Shown piece after piece: positions 34,351 through 43,696 of a DNA stretch of 64,000 bases. Made by a program: the position numbers and the translations under genes. The notes beneath the pieces are model-generated. The model had not been told where the DNA came from. It did not search any database and saw only the letters and a list, made by a program, of their open reading frames with translations. The stretch is from Streptomyces sp. SID12501 (GTDB lineage Bacteria; Actinomycetota; Actinomycetes; Streptomycetales; Streptomycetaceae), in NCBI RefSeq assembly GCF_010550245.1, contig NZ_JAAGLU010000043.1, forward strand, positions 1 through 64,000, given 5' to 3'. Each line of letters begins with the position of its first letter. Position 1 is the first letter of the stretch.

Positions 34351-35271
34351 GTGCAAGGCGTGCTGACCGGGTTCGCGGTGATCGCCGTGGTGATCGGCGT
34401 CGGTTATGTGATCGGGCTGCGCGGCTACCTCGGGGACAACGGACGCGAGGTCCTGACCAAGCTCGCCTTCCATGTGGCCACCCCGGCCCTGCTGTTCACC
34501 ATGCTCGCCCGGGCCGACCTGTCGGTGGTCTTCTCCAGCCGGCTCCTGATCACCGCGCTGAGCACGATCGCGGCGGCGAGCGTCTTCGTCGCGGTGGGCG
34601 TCGTACGCCGCTGGGGCGCCGGACGTACGACGATCGGCGCGCTCTGCTCCAGTTACGTCAACTCGGGCAACCTCGGTATCCCGATCGCCGTGTATGTGCT
34701 GGGCGATGCCTCGCTCGTCGCGCCGGTGCTGCTGTTCCAGCTGATCGTGGTCACACCGGTCGCGCTGACCGTCCTCGATCTGACGAGCACCGGTGAGAAG
34801 GGCCCGCTGTGGCGGCAGTTGATCACACCGATACGCAACCCCATCGCCGTCGCCACACTCTCCGGGGTGCTGGTGGCGGCGACGGGCCTCACCGTCCCCG
34901 CGCCGGTGATGGACCCGCTGACCCTGATCGGCAACATGTCCGTCCCGGCGGTGCTGATGGCGTTCGGTATCTCACTGTCCGGCAGTACCTGGCCGTTGCG
35001 GGGCCCCGAGCGGACTCCCGTACTGCTGTCGGTCGCCCTGAAGTCGGTGGGTCAGCCGGTGGCCGCCTGGGCGCTGGCCGCGGGTGTCTTCGGCCTGCAC
35101 GGCGCGCCCCTGCTCGACGTGGTGGTCACCTCGGCCCTGCCCGCCGCCCAGAACCTCTTCACGTACGCGAGCCGCTACCGCGTGGGGGAGACCCTGGCCC
35201 GCGAGTCGATTCTGCTGTCGACCGTCCTGGCCGTACCTGTGCTGGTGGTCGTCGCGGCCCTGCTGGGCTGA
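34351..35271 (+). CDS. AEC-family (auxin efflux carrier-like) transporter
   Basis: 306 aa, GTG at 34351 fixed by GAAGGAGG five bases upstream. Ten hydrophobic segments in two five-helix halves; the N-half has YVIGLRGYLGDNGREVLTKLAFHVATPALLF and the central SSYVNSGNLGIPIAVYVLGD, typical of the AEC/BASS-like carriers. Members move organic acids or malonate-like anions; the substrate is unknown. It converges on deoA, with a terminator between. Confidence 0.85.
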   Translation: MQGVLTGFAVIAVVIGVGYVIGLRGYLGDNGREVLTKLAFHVATPALLFTMLARADLSVVFSSRLLITALSTIAAASVFVAVGVVRRWGAGRTTIGALCSSYVNSGNLGIPIAVYVLGDASLVAPVLLFQLIVVTPVALTVLDLTSTGEKGPLWRQLITPIRNPIAVATLSGVLVAATGLTVPAPVMDPLTLIGNMSVPAVLMAFGISLSGSTWPLRGPERTPVLLSVALKSVGQPVAAWALAAGVFGLHGAPLLDVVVTSALPAAQNLFTYASRYRVGETLARESILLSTVLAVPVLVVVAALLG

Positions 35272-35282
35272 GCGAACGCGGT

Positions 35283-35316
35283 GCGCCCGGGCAGGGATCA
35301 CTCCCCACCCGGGCGC
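35283..35316. terminator. Bidirectional terminator between AEC gene and deoA
   Basis: GCGCCCGGG / CCCGGGCGC stem (35283-35291 with 35308-35316) enclosing a further GGG/CCC pair in the loop. Confidence 0.7.
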
Positions 35317-35349
35317 CCGCACGCTCGCTCGCTCCGTCCCGCTACCGGC

Positions 35350-36642
<1,293 letters not shown>

Positions 36643-36705
36643 GGCTTTGGCTTCCTTCCGGTGGTTCCGATGGTTCTGAGAACCGGTGGTTCTGCGAAAC
36701 TGTGC

Positions 36706-36745
36706 GGCCCCCCTGAGACCGAGCGATCGTCGACTCAGGGGGGCC
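36706..36745 (-). terminator. Intercistronic hairpin between cdd and deoA
   Basis: Perfect 12-bp stem (36706-36717 with 36734-36745) with a 16-base loop, just after the cdd stop codon. It could attenuate transcription into deoA or protect the upstream RNA. Confidence 0.6.
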
Positions 36746-36754
36746 GTACGGGAG

Positions 36755-37171
36755 TTACTTGGTGAGGTGGTCCGGGCCGAAGGCCTGGGGGAGCATCTCC
36801 GAGAGGGGCAGGATGCCCGCCGGGGTCTCCAGCAGCAGGCCCGCGCCGCCGAACTCGTACAGCAGCTGCCGGCAGCGACCGCACGGGACGAGGACGTCAC
36901 CCTTGCCGTCCACGCACGTGAAGTGCGTCAGCCGGCCGCCGCCGGTCAGCTGGAGCTCGGAGACCAGGCCGCACTCGGCGCACAGCCCGATCCCGTACGA
37001 GGCGTTCTCGACGTTGCAGCCCGAGACCGTGCGGCCGTCGTTGACCAGGGCCGCGACACCGACCGGGTAACCCGAGTAGGGGGCGTACGCCCGGGACATC
37101 GCGTCCCGGGCCACCGCCCGCAGCTTCTCCCAGTCCACCTGTTCGGCGTTCGTGTGCTCGGTCGCCGTCAC
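36755..37171 (-). CDS. cdd: Cytidine deaminase
   Basis: 138 aa, GTG at 37171 overlapping the permease stop (GTGA). Homotetrameric zinc deaminase of cytidine and deoxycytidine: SRAYAPYSGYPVGVA near residue 28, substrate motif GCNVENASYG near 50, catalytic CAECGLVSE near 64 and Zn-binding VPCGRCRQLL near 97. Its products are substrates of DeoA. It is translationally coupled to the transporter genes upstream. Confidence 0.95.
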   Translation of the reverse strand: MTATEHTNAEQVDWEKLRAVARDAMSRAYAPYSGYPVGVAALVNDGRTVSGCNVENASYGIGLCAECGLVSELQLTGGGRLTHFTCVDGKGDVLVPCGRCRQLLYEFGGAGLLLETPAGILPLSEMLPQAFGPDHLTK

Positions 37172-38430
37172 TTGCCCTGCCCCCTTCGGTAGGGCATGCC
37201 GTCCGCCTTCGGCATCCGCAGGCGTTGCGCGGAGAAGGAGAGGACCAGCAGGGTCACGATGTAGGGCGCCGCCGTCACGAGCTGGCGGGGGACCTCGTTC
37301 GTGTCGGCGTACCAGAAGAACATCACGGCCGAGATGACCGCGGTGATGACGGCGGGCACGTACCGCTTCTTCCACACCAGGTAGGCCGCGCCGACCACCA
37401 GCAGGATCGCCAGCAGCAGGATCAGCGCGTGCACGTTGGTCGTGCCGCCGCGCAGGTTGAGGCTGTCGGTGTAGCCGAACAGGCCCGCGCCGAGGGCGAG
37501 TCCGCCCGGCATCCAGTTGCCGAAGATCATCGCGGCGAGGCCGATGTAGCCGCGCCCCGCCGTCTGGCCGTCCAGGTACACGTTCGAGGCGACGATCGAC
37601 AGGAACGCGCCGCCGAGGCCCGCGAACCCGCCCGAGATGATCACGGCCAGGTACTTGTACTTGTAGACGTTGACGCCGAGCGACTCGGCGGCGATCGGGT
37701 TCTCACCGCAGGAGCGGAGGCGGAGGCCGAAGGCGGTGCGCCACAGAATCCACCAGCTGGCGGGTACGAGGGCCACCGCGATGACCGTCAGCGGGGAGAG
37801 GTCGGTGACCAGACCGCCGACGAGGCCCGCGATGTCCGAGACCAGGAACCAGTGCTTCTGGTTGAGCGTGTCCAGCCAGCTCGACAGCCCTGGGATGTCG
37901 AAGGTGCCGAGCGAGTCGATCGGCGGGGACTGCTTGGAGGAGCCCCCCTCGGCGTCCTCGAAGGTGAACTTCGAGAGGTAGCGGGCGGTGCCGAGGGCAA
38001 GGATGTTGATGGCCACACCGGAGACGATGTGGTTGACGTTGAAGGTCACCGTCGCGACGGCGTGCAGGACGGCGCCGAGGCAACCGCCGAGGATGCCGAA
38101 GATGATGCCGACCCACGGGCCCCACTGGTAGCCGGCCCAGGCGCCGAACCAGGTGCCGAGGATCATCATGCCTTCGAGGCCGATGTTGACGACGCCCGCG
38201 CGCTCGGCCCACAGACCGCCGAGGCCGGCCAACCCGATCGGGACGGCGAGCCGCAGGGCAGTGGACATCTGGCCGGTGGAGGTGATGCCGTCGGCGCCCG
38301 TGATCAGGCGCACGACCGACGTCAGGATCAGCACACCCGCGATGATCAGCAGGAGTACCGGGAGCGAGATCCGGCGCTTGCCCTTGCCGGGCTGCTGCGC
38401 CTGCGGCTTGGCGATGGTCCGGGTGCTCAT
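37168..38430 (-). CDS. Nucleoside ABC transporter permease 2
   Basis: 420 aa, ATG at 38430 overlapping the stop of permease 1 by 4 bp. About ten hydrophobic helices of the BPD_transp_2 family; LWAERAGVVNIGLEGMMILGTWFGA near residue 80 and LRLRSCGENPIAAESLGVNVYKYKYLAVIISGGFAGLGGAFL near 270 are typical of the NupQ/YufQ permeases. The basic RRISLP start is cytoplasmic. Forms the channel with permease 1. Confidence 0.93.
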   Translation of the reverse strand: MSTRTIAKPQAQQPGKGKRRISLPVLLLIIAGVLILTSVVRLITGADGITSTGQMSTALRLAVPIGLAGLGGLWAERAGVVNIGLEGMMILGTWFGAWAGYQWGPWVGIIFGILGGCLGAVLHAVATVTFNVNHIVSGVAINILALGTARYLSKFTFEDAEGGSSKQSPPIDSLGTFDIPGLSSWLDTLNQKHWFLVSDIAGLVGGLVTDLSPLTVIAVALVPASWWILWRTAFGLRLRSCGENPIAAESLGVNVYKYKYLAVIISGGFAGLGGAFLSIVASNVYLDGQTAGRGYIGLAAMIFGNWMPGGLALGAGLFGYTDSLNLRGGTTNVHALILLLAILLVVGAAYLVWKKRYVPAVITAVISAVMFFWYADTNEVPRQLVTAAPYIVTLLVLSFSAQRLRMPKADGMPYRRGQGK

Positions 38431-39557
38431 CGGGCCGCCACCTCCTTCTGGGTGGTGTGGTTGTCGGCGGCGGCTGCGGCCAGTTCGGCGCCCACCTGAT
38501 GCTGCTGGCGGCGCAGGCCCCACTGACGTACGGCCTCGTACGAGATGACGACCGCGAAGACGATCAGGCCCTGCATGATGGTGGCGATCTCCTTCTCGTA
38601 CGGCACCGGGGTGGCGTAGTCGAGGGCGGGAGACGCCTTGTCGAGGAAGGCCCACAGCAGGGCGGCGAACGCGATGCCGCCGGGGTTGTTGCGGCCGAGG
38701 AGGGCGATGCCGATGGCGGTGAAGCCGAGGCCCGCGGGGAAGCTCAGGCTGTAGGTGTGGACCTCGCCGAGCAGCAGCGGCAGGCCGGACATGCCCGCCA
38801 CACCGCCGGAGATCAGCATCGAGACGAGGACCATGCGCTTGGCGTCGACGCCGGAGGCCGCGGCGGCGGACTCGGACTCGCCGGTGGCGCGCAGGTCGAA
38901 GCCGAAGCGGGTGCGGTTGAGGACGGCCCAGTACAGGACGCCCATGAGGACGGCGAGGAAGACCAGTCCGTAGATCTCGCCGACGTCCGCGCCGAGGTCG
39001 ATGCCCGGGAACCAGCCGGACTCCTTCATCACACCGGTCGTGTTGTTGTTGCCGACCTGTACGCCCAGGTTGTCGGAGAGCATCAGCCAGCCGATGAGGC
39101 TGGTGGCGATCGCGTTGAGCATGATCGTCGCGACGACCTCGCTGACGCCCCGGGTGATCTTCAGGACGCCCGCGATACCGGCCCAGAAGGCGCCGGTGAG
39201 CATGGCGACCAGGAGGAGCAGGGGGATCTGGAGGAAGGACGGCAGCGACACGTTGGCGCCGACCGCGGCGGCCATCATCGCGCCAAGGCGGTACTGGCCG
39301 TCGACGCCGATGTTGAAGAGGTTCATACGGAAGCCGAGGGCGACCGCGAGTGCGGCGATGTAGTACATCGACGCCTGGTTGACGATCAGGACCTGGACGT
39401 CGGAGAACGACGCCTGTTCCAGCATCAGGGAGTACGGCTCGAACGGGTTGCGGCCCGAGGCGAGCAGTACCACCGAGGTCAGGGCGATCGCCGCGACGAG
39501 CGCGATGACCGGTCCGGCCAGCGCGAGGAGCAGCCGCTCCTTGTCGAACTTCTTCAT
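38427..39557 (-). CDS. Nucleoside ABC transporter permease 1
   Basis: 376 aa, ATG at 39557 overlapping the ATPase stop by 4 bp. NupP/YufP type BPD_transp_2 permease: FRMNLFNIGVDGQYRLGAMMAA near residue 77, ITRGVSEVVATIMLNAIATSLIGW near 140, RATGESESAAAASGVDAKRMVLVSMLISGGVAGMSGLPLLLG near 226 (the ATPase-contact loop). Eight to ten helices. Confidence 0.93.
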   Translation of the reverse strand: MKKFDKERLLLALAGPVIALVAAIALTSVVLLASGRNPFEPYSLMLEQASFSDVQVLIVNQASMYYIAALAVALGFRMNLFNIGVDGQYRLGAMMAAAVGANVSLPSFLQIPLLLLVAMLTGAFWAGIAGVLKITRGVSEVVATIMLNAIATSLIGWLMLSDNLGVQVGNNNTTGVMKESGWFPGIDLGADVGEIYGLVFLAVLMGVLYWAVLNRTRFGFDLRATGESESAAAASGVDAKRMVLVSMLISGGVAGMSGLPLLLGEVHTYSLSFPAGLGFTAIGIALLGRNNPGGIAFAALLWAFLDKASPALDYATPVPYEKEIATIMQGLIVFAVVISYEAVRQWGLRRQQHQVGAELAAAAADNHTTQKEVAAR

Positions 39558-41191
39558 CGGGCCTCGTCCTCCGGGGCGGTGTCCGCGCTTGCTTCCGGGC
39601 TTGCTTCCACGCCGGCTTCGGCGCTCTCTTCGACGTGCTCCAGGTGGCCGGTCGCGGCACCCGTCATGGCCGAGCCGAGTTCTTCCGGCGTGATGGTGGC
39701 CGGGTCGGCGTCGGCGACCAGCCTGCCGTTGTAGATGACGCGCAGGGTGTCCGACAGGCCGATCAGCTCGTCCAGGTCGGCGGAGATCAGCAGCACGGCC
39801 AGGCCTTCGCGGCGGGCCTCGCGGATCTGGTCCCAGATCTGCGCCTGGGCGCCGACGTCCACACCCCGGGTGGGGTGGGCGGCGATCAGGAAGCGCGGCT
39901 TGTGGGTCATCTCGCGGCCGACGATCAGCTTCTGCTGGTTGCCGCCGGAGAGGGAGGCTGCGGTGACGTCGATACCGGGGGTGCGGACGTCGTACGCCTC
40001 CACGATCCGGCGGGTGTCCTCCTGGGCGCCCTTCGGGTCGAGCCAGAAGCCGCGCTTGCCCTTGCTGTTGGGCTTCTCGGTGACATGGCCGAGGATGCGG
40101 TTCTCCCAGAGCGGGGCTTCGAGGAGCAGGCCGTGGCGGTGGCGGTCCTCGGGGATGTAGCCGACGCCGTGCTCGCGGCGCTTGCGGGTGGGCCAGGCGG
40201 TGATCTCGTCGCCTTCGAGGGCGATGGTGCCGGAGTCGGCGCTCTGGAGGCCGATGAGGGCTTCGATCAGCTCGGTCTGGCCGTTGCCCTCGACACCGGC
40301 GAGGCCGAGGACCTCGCCCGCGTGGATGGTGAAGGTGATGTCGTCGAGGACGGCCCGGCCGCCCTCCGCCTCCAGGCGCAGCTTCTCCACCTGTAGTACG
40401 GGGCGGTCGGTGACCGTGGACTCGCTGGTCTCCGGCGTCGGCAGTTCGCTGCCCACCATCAGCTCGGCGAGCTGACGCGGGGTCGTCTCGGCGGGGACGG
40501 CCGTGCCGACCGTCGTACCGCGCCGGATGACGGTGATCTCGTCGGCGACCGACAGGACCTCGCCCAGCTTGTGGGAGATGAAGATGACGGCAAGGCCCTC
40601 GGACTTGAGTTCCCGCAGGTTCTCGAAGAGGGCGTCGACCTCCTGCGGGACGAGGACCGCGGTGGGCTCGTCGAGGATGAGGGTCCTGGCGCCCCGGTAG
40701 AGGACCTTGAGGATCTCGACGCGCTGACGGTCGGCGACGCCGAGGTCCTCGACGAGGGCGTCCGGGCGGACGCTCAGACCGTAGCGGTCGGAGATCTCCT
40801 TGATCTTCCTGCGGGCGCCGCCGCCGATACCGTGGAGCTTCTCGCTGCCCAGGACGACGTTCTCCAGGACGGTGAGGTTGTCGGCGAGCATGAAGTGCTG
40901 GTGGACCATGCCGATGCCGCGCGCGATAGCGTCGGCGGGCGACGAGAAGGCCACCTGGTCACCGTCGACCGCGATGGTGCCCTCGTCCGGCTTCTGCATA
41001 CCGTAGAGGATCTTCATCAGGGTGGACTTGCCGGCCCCGTTCTCGCCGACGAGGGCGTGCACGGTGCCCTTTTTGACCGTGAGGTGGATGTCGTGGTTGG
41101 CGACGACACCGGGGAACCGCTTGGTGATGCCCGTCAGCTCGACCGCGGTCGTCGACTGAGCGGTGAGCGGAGGGCTGCTGGACGCGTCGAT
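39554..41191 (-). CDS. Nucleoside ABC transporter ATPase, unusual ATC start
   Basis: 545 aa if translation starts at ATC 41191. Two ABC domains: the first has Walker A VGENGAGKST, signature-like ADRQRVEILKVL and Walker B LILDEPTAVL; the second has a degenerate P-loop GVEGNGQTELIEAL, SLSGGNQQKLIVGRE and LIAAHPTRGVD. The conserved N-terminal segment VELTGITKRFPGVVANHDIHL lies upstream of the first in-frame GTG (41062), so that GTG cannot be the start. The only start with an SD (AAGGAGAG, six bases away) is an ATC reading I/M-DASSSPPLT, where relatives have ATG (recalled). The C-terminus carries a 40-residue Glu/Ala tail. Energises uptake with the two permeases. Confidence 0.9.
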   Translation of the reverse strand: MDASSSPPLTAQSTTAVELTGITKRFPGVVANHDIHLTVKKGTVHALVGENGAGKSTLMKILYGMQKPDEGTIAVDGDQVAFSSPADAIARGIGMVHQHFMLADNLTVLENVVLGSEKLHGIGGGARRKIKEISDRYGLSVRPDALVEDLGVADRQRVEILKVLYRGARTLILDEPTAVLVPQEVDALFENLRELKSEGLAVIFISHKLGEVLSVADEITVIRRGTTVGTAVPAETTPRQLAELMVGSELPTPETSESTVTDRPVLQVEKLRLEAEGGRAVLDDITFTIHAGEVLGLAGVEGNGQTELIEALIGLQSADSGTIALEGDEITAWPTRKRREHGVGYIPEDRHRHGLLLEAPLWENRILGHVTEKPNSKGKRGFWLDPKGAQEDTRRIVEAYDVRTPGIDVTAASLSGGNQQKLIVGREMTHKPRFLIAAHPTRGVDVGAQAQIWDQIREARREGLAVLLISADLDELIGLSDTLRVIYNGRLVADADPATITPEELGSAMTGAATGHLEHVEESAEAGVEASPEASADTAPEDEAR

Positions 41192-41220
41192 GGCGCACTC
41201 TCCTTGAGAAGGGGGCCTCT

Positions 41221-41232
41221 CTACGCGCGTAG
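41221..41232. promoter_or_regulatory. Nucleoside-regulon operator upstream of the transporter operon
   Basis: CTACGCGCGTAG, 29 bp before the ATC start of the ATPase gene. A TATTTA -10-like box (reverse strand, 41249-41244) places the operator just downstream of the likely transcription start. Confidence 0.85.
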
Positions 41233-41322
41233 CGCCCCTGCTTTAAATAGTGCCCGGGTCTGATCGGACTTGATCATTTGGTGATTGATCCGTACCGATC
41301 CGTTCCGAGCATTCTGCCGCGC

Positions 41323-41362
41323 GAACGGGGTGCGGATTGACCATCCTCTCCGCACCCCGTTC
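41323..41362 (-). terminator. Terminator after bmp1
   Basis: Perfect 14-bp stem (41323-41336 with 41349-41362), 12-base loop, downstream of the bmp1 stop codon. It separates bmp1 from the transporter operon. Confidence 0.8.
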
Positions 41363-41437
41363 CGTGGCCGTAACGCCGTTATTACAGCGCCTGATAGGTC
41401 ACGCTCAAGCCCTCTGACATCAGCGGGTTCTGCTGCG

Positions 41438-42493
41438 TCAGGAGGTCTTGACCTTGATCGAACCGTCCTTGATGCCGGCCTCGGCCTTCGCCAGCGCGGC
41501 CTGCAGGGTGGCGTTGTCCTTGAAGACCGGGTTGGAGTCGGCCAGGCCGACACCGCCCGAGGCGAGGTCGGCGCGGACCACACCGGTCTCGGGCTTGCCG
41601 TCCTTGACCGACTTGGCCAGGTTGTAGACCGCCCCGGCGACGTCCTTCAGGGCCGACGTCAGGATGGAGTCCTTGTACTTGGCCAGCGCGTCCTGCTTGT
41701 ACTGGTCCGAGTCGACGCCGATCGCCCAGATCTTGTGGGCCGCGGCGGCCTTGATCACGCCCTGGCCGGAGAGACCGGCGGCGGCGTAGACGACGTCCGC
41801 CTTGGCGTCGATCTGGCCCTCGGCAGCGCTCTCGCCCTTGTCGGGGCTGGAGAAGCCGCCCTCCTGCGCGGTCTCGGTCAGGTACTGCGACTTGACCGTG
41901 ACACCCTTCTTGGTGTCCTCGACGCCCTGCTTGAAGCCCGCCTCGAACTTGTGGATGAGCGGGACGTCCACGCCACCGATGAAGCCGACGACGTTCGTCT
42001 TCGTGGTGAGGGCGGCCGTGACACCGGCGAGGTAGGAGCCCTGCTCCTCGGTGAAGACGAGGTCCGCGACGTTGTCGGCCTGGACCTGCTCGTCGTCGAT
42101 GACACCGAAGGTCACCTTCGGGAACTTGGCGGAGACCTCCTTGACGGCGGGCGCGTAGGCGTAACCGACGCCGATCACCGGGTTGTAGCCCTGCTTGGCG
42201 AGCTGCTCCAGGCGCTGGGCCTTGTCCGCGTCGGACTCGCCGTCCTGCGGCTCGACGGCGGTGCTCTTGTAGCCGAACTCCGTGTCGGCCTTGTCCATGC
42301 CGGCGGTCGCGGCGTCGTTGAAGGACTGGTCGCCCTTGCCACCGACGTCGTAGGCGAGGGCGAGACCCTTGCCCGCGCTGTCGCTGCTGCTGGAGGAGGA
42401 CGAGGAGGTGGACGAGCTGCCGCAGGCAGAGGCAGTTACGGCGAGGGTGGCGGACGCGAGACCCGCAACCGCGATTCGGGACAGCCGGCGCAT
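41438..42493 (-). CDS. Bmp-family nucleoside-binding lipoprotein 1
   Basis: 351 aa, ATG at 42493 with AAAGGAG nine bases upstream. Lipoprotein signal peptide with lipobox TASAC (Cys about 24), then an SSSTSSSSSSSSD linker. Mature part is a Bmp/PnrA-type substrate-binding protein: LAYDVGGKGDQSFNDAATAGM, EQLAKQGYNPVIGVGYAYAPAV, FVGFIGG-like VVGFIGGVDVPLIHKFEAGFKQG, AAAGLSGQGVIKAAA, IWAIGVDSDQY. Such proteins capture purine or pyrimidine nucleosides for the NupPQ-type transporter. A paralogue lies at 45059-46132. Confidence 0.93.
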   Translation of the reverse strand: MRRLSRIAVAGLASATLAVTASACGSSSTSSSSSSSSDSAGKGLALAYDVGGKGDQSFNDAATAGMDKADTEFGYKSTAVEPQDGESDADKAQRLEQLAKQGYNPVIGVGYAYAPAVKEVSAKFPKVTFGVIDDEQVQADNVADLVFTEEQGSYLAGVTAALTTKTNVVGFIGGVDVPLIHKFEAGFKQGVEDTKKGVTVKSQYLTETAQEGGFSSPDKGESAAEGQIDAKADVVYAAAGLSGQGVIKAAAAHKIWAIGVDSDQYKQDALAKYKDSILTSALKDVAGAVYNLAKSVKDGKPETGVVRADLASGGVGLADSNPVFKDNATLQAALAKAEAGIKDGSIKVKTS

Positions 42494-42814
42494 GGGAAGG
42501 TACTCCTTTGTGCAAGCGCCTACCAGGCGCAGGTTCCGCCGCAGCGTAACGCGCGTAGACCGGACGGAAAACCCCAACTGTCCGGTCCGTTATCGAGCTG
42601 TGGCCGCAGTCGCGGCCCACATTACGGACAGGAGGGCGCCCTTCGCGGGAAGCAAGCGGCGTATGTGCAGGAACGATGCCCGGCCGGGCGTATGAAGGGC
42701 CACCGGGACGACGCGATCCGCTGACTGTCCGCTTACCGAAGGTTGACCAAAGCCGGGACAAGGTTGACCGGGTACAGACACAGGCAAAACCAAGCCCGAC
42801 CTACGTTCTGGCCC
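42494..42814. promoter_or_regulatory. 321-bp divergent region between bmp1 and the oxygenase-like gene
   Basis: Holds the bmp1 operator variant at 42547-42558. Two GGTTGACC words lie near 42740-42770, and a TACGTT box (42802-42807) is seven bases before the ATG of the rightward gene. No further gene is seen. Confidence 0.5.
42547..42558. promoter_or_regulatory. Nucleoside-operator variant upstream of bmp1
   Basis: TAACGCGCGTAG, 10 of 12 bases identical to CTACGCGCGTAG and identical to the site before bmp2. On the minus strand it overlaps a TACGCT -10-like box. Confidence 0.75.
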
Positions 42815-43537
42815 ATGCCCCCACAGCCACCACCCCTTTCTCCCAGGGCGCCCCTCGCCCGCACGGCCCAGGCCTCCCGCGCCCCACTGCCCGTGCTGCC
42901 CTACCGCAAGCCCACCAAGGGCCGCGACTACTGGGTCCTCGACGACGTCCTGCCCGGCGTGGACGCCGTACGCGAGCGGTGTCTCGCCAAGGACGACTGG
43001 ACCGAGGGCCACCCGTACACCTCGGAGAGCTGGCCCGGGCTGCGGGCCATGCCGGGCCTCGAACCCGCCGAGCTGGGGCGGATCGAGCGGCTGGTGAAGC
43101 AGGCGACCGGCGCGAAGGAACTCTGGGTGCAGAAGGCCCCCGGCGGCGGCACCCTCAACCACAACTGCGTCCAGGTGGTCGGCGAGGGCGAGAGCACGCC
43201 CCGCCCGCACACGGACTCACGGGCGCTGTGCCGGTACGCGGCCGTGCTCTACCTCAACCCGGGTGTCCCCAAGGACTGCGGCACCAGCTTCTTCCGCCAG
43301 TCCCTGCCCGGCGGCCGGCTCGGCGGCAACACGGTCCAGGCCCCGCACAACAACCTGGTGGAGGCGCTGGGCACCCGGTTCGTGGCACCGGACGCCTTCG
43401 AGGAGGACGTACGCGTCCCGCACAGGTACAACCGCCTGCTCCTCTACAACGCCAACCTCGTGCACAGCGCGACCGGTTACTGCGGGACGACGCTGGAGGA
43501 GAAGCGGATGACGGCCGTCTTCTTCTGGATGGCGTGA
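42815..43537 (+). CDS. 2OG-Fe(II) oxygenase-like protein (DUF6445 type)
   Basis: 240 aa, ATG at 42815, TACGTT box seven bases upstream and no SD. A jelly-roll oxygenase pattern is visible: RPHTDSRALCRYAAVLYLNP near residue 130 (HxD metal motif), NLVHSATGYCG near 215 (distal His) and EEKRMTAVFFWM (Arg for 2-oxoglutarate). This fits a prolyl-hydroxylase-like 2OG-Fe(II) family, assigned here by motif only. N-terminal 25 residues are Pro-rich. It sits between the two bmp genes, facing away from bmp1, but has no operator copy in front. Substrate unknown. Confidence 0.65.
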   Translation: MPPQPPPLSPRAPLARTAQASRAPLPVLPYRKPTKGRDYWVLDDVLPGVDAVRERCLAKDDWTEGHPYTSESWPGLRAMPGLEPAELGRIERLVKQATGAKELWVQKAPGGGTLNHNCVQVVGEGESTPRPHTDSRALCRYAAVLYLNPGVPKDCGTSFFRQSLPGGRLGGNTVQAPHNNLVEALGTRFVAPDAFEEDVRVPHRYNRLLLYNANLVHSATGYCGTTLEEKRMTAVFFWMA

Positions 43538-43571
43538 GCGGCTTCCCCTCTTCCCTTGCCCCCTGTAGGCC

Positions 43572-43609
43572 CAGCGGCGCCCCGGTCCCCTGGAACCGGG
43601 GCGCCGCTG
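43572..43609 (+). terminator. Hairpin after the oxygenase-like gene
   Basis: Perfect 15-bp stem (43572-43586 with 43595-43609), 8-base loop, 35 bp after the stop codon. Confidence 0.75.
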
Positions 43610-43696
43610 CCGCTTGCCCGGCGGAGCTGGGTGTATGTGAACACGCGTGCCCGTGTTCGCTGATGAGGGTGATCGGGGCGGAAGAGGGGCGCGGAT

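Noticed and set aside
42735..42785. Repeated TTGACC words as -35 boxes for the oxygenase-like gene
   Set aside because: No -10 hexamer lies 16-19 bp downstream of either copy; distances are 24 and 32 bp.
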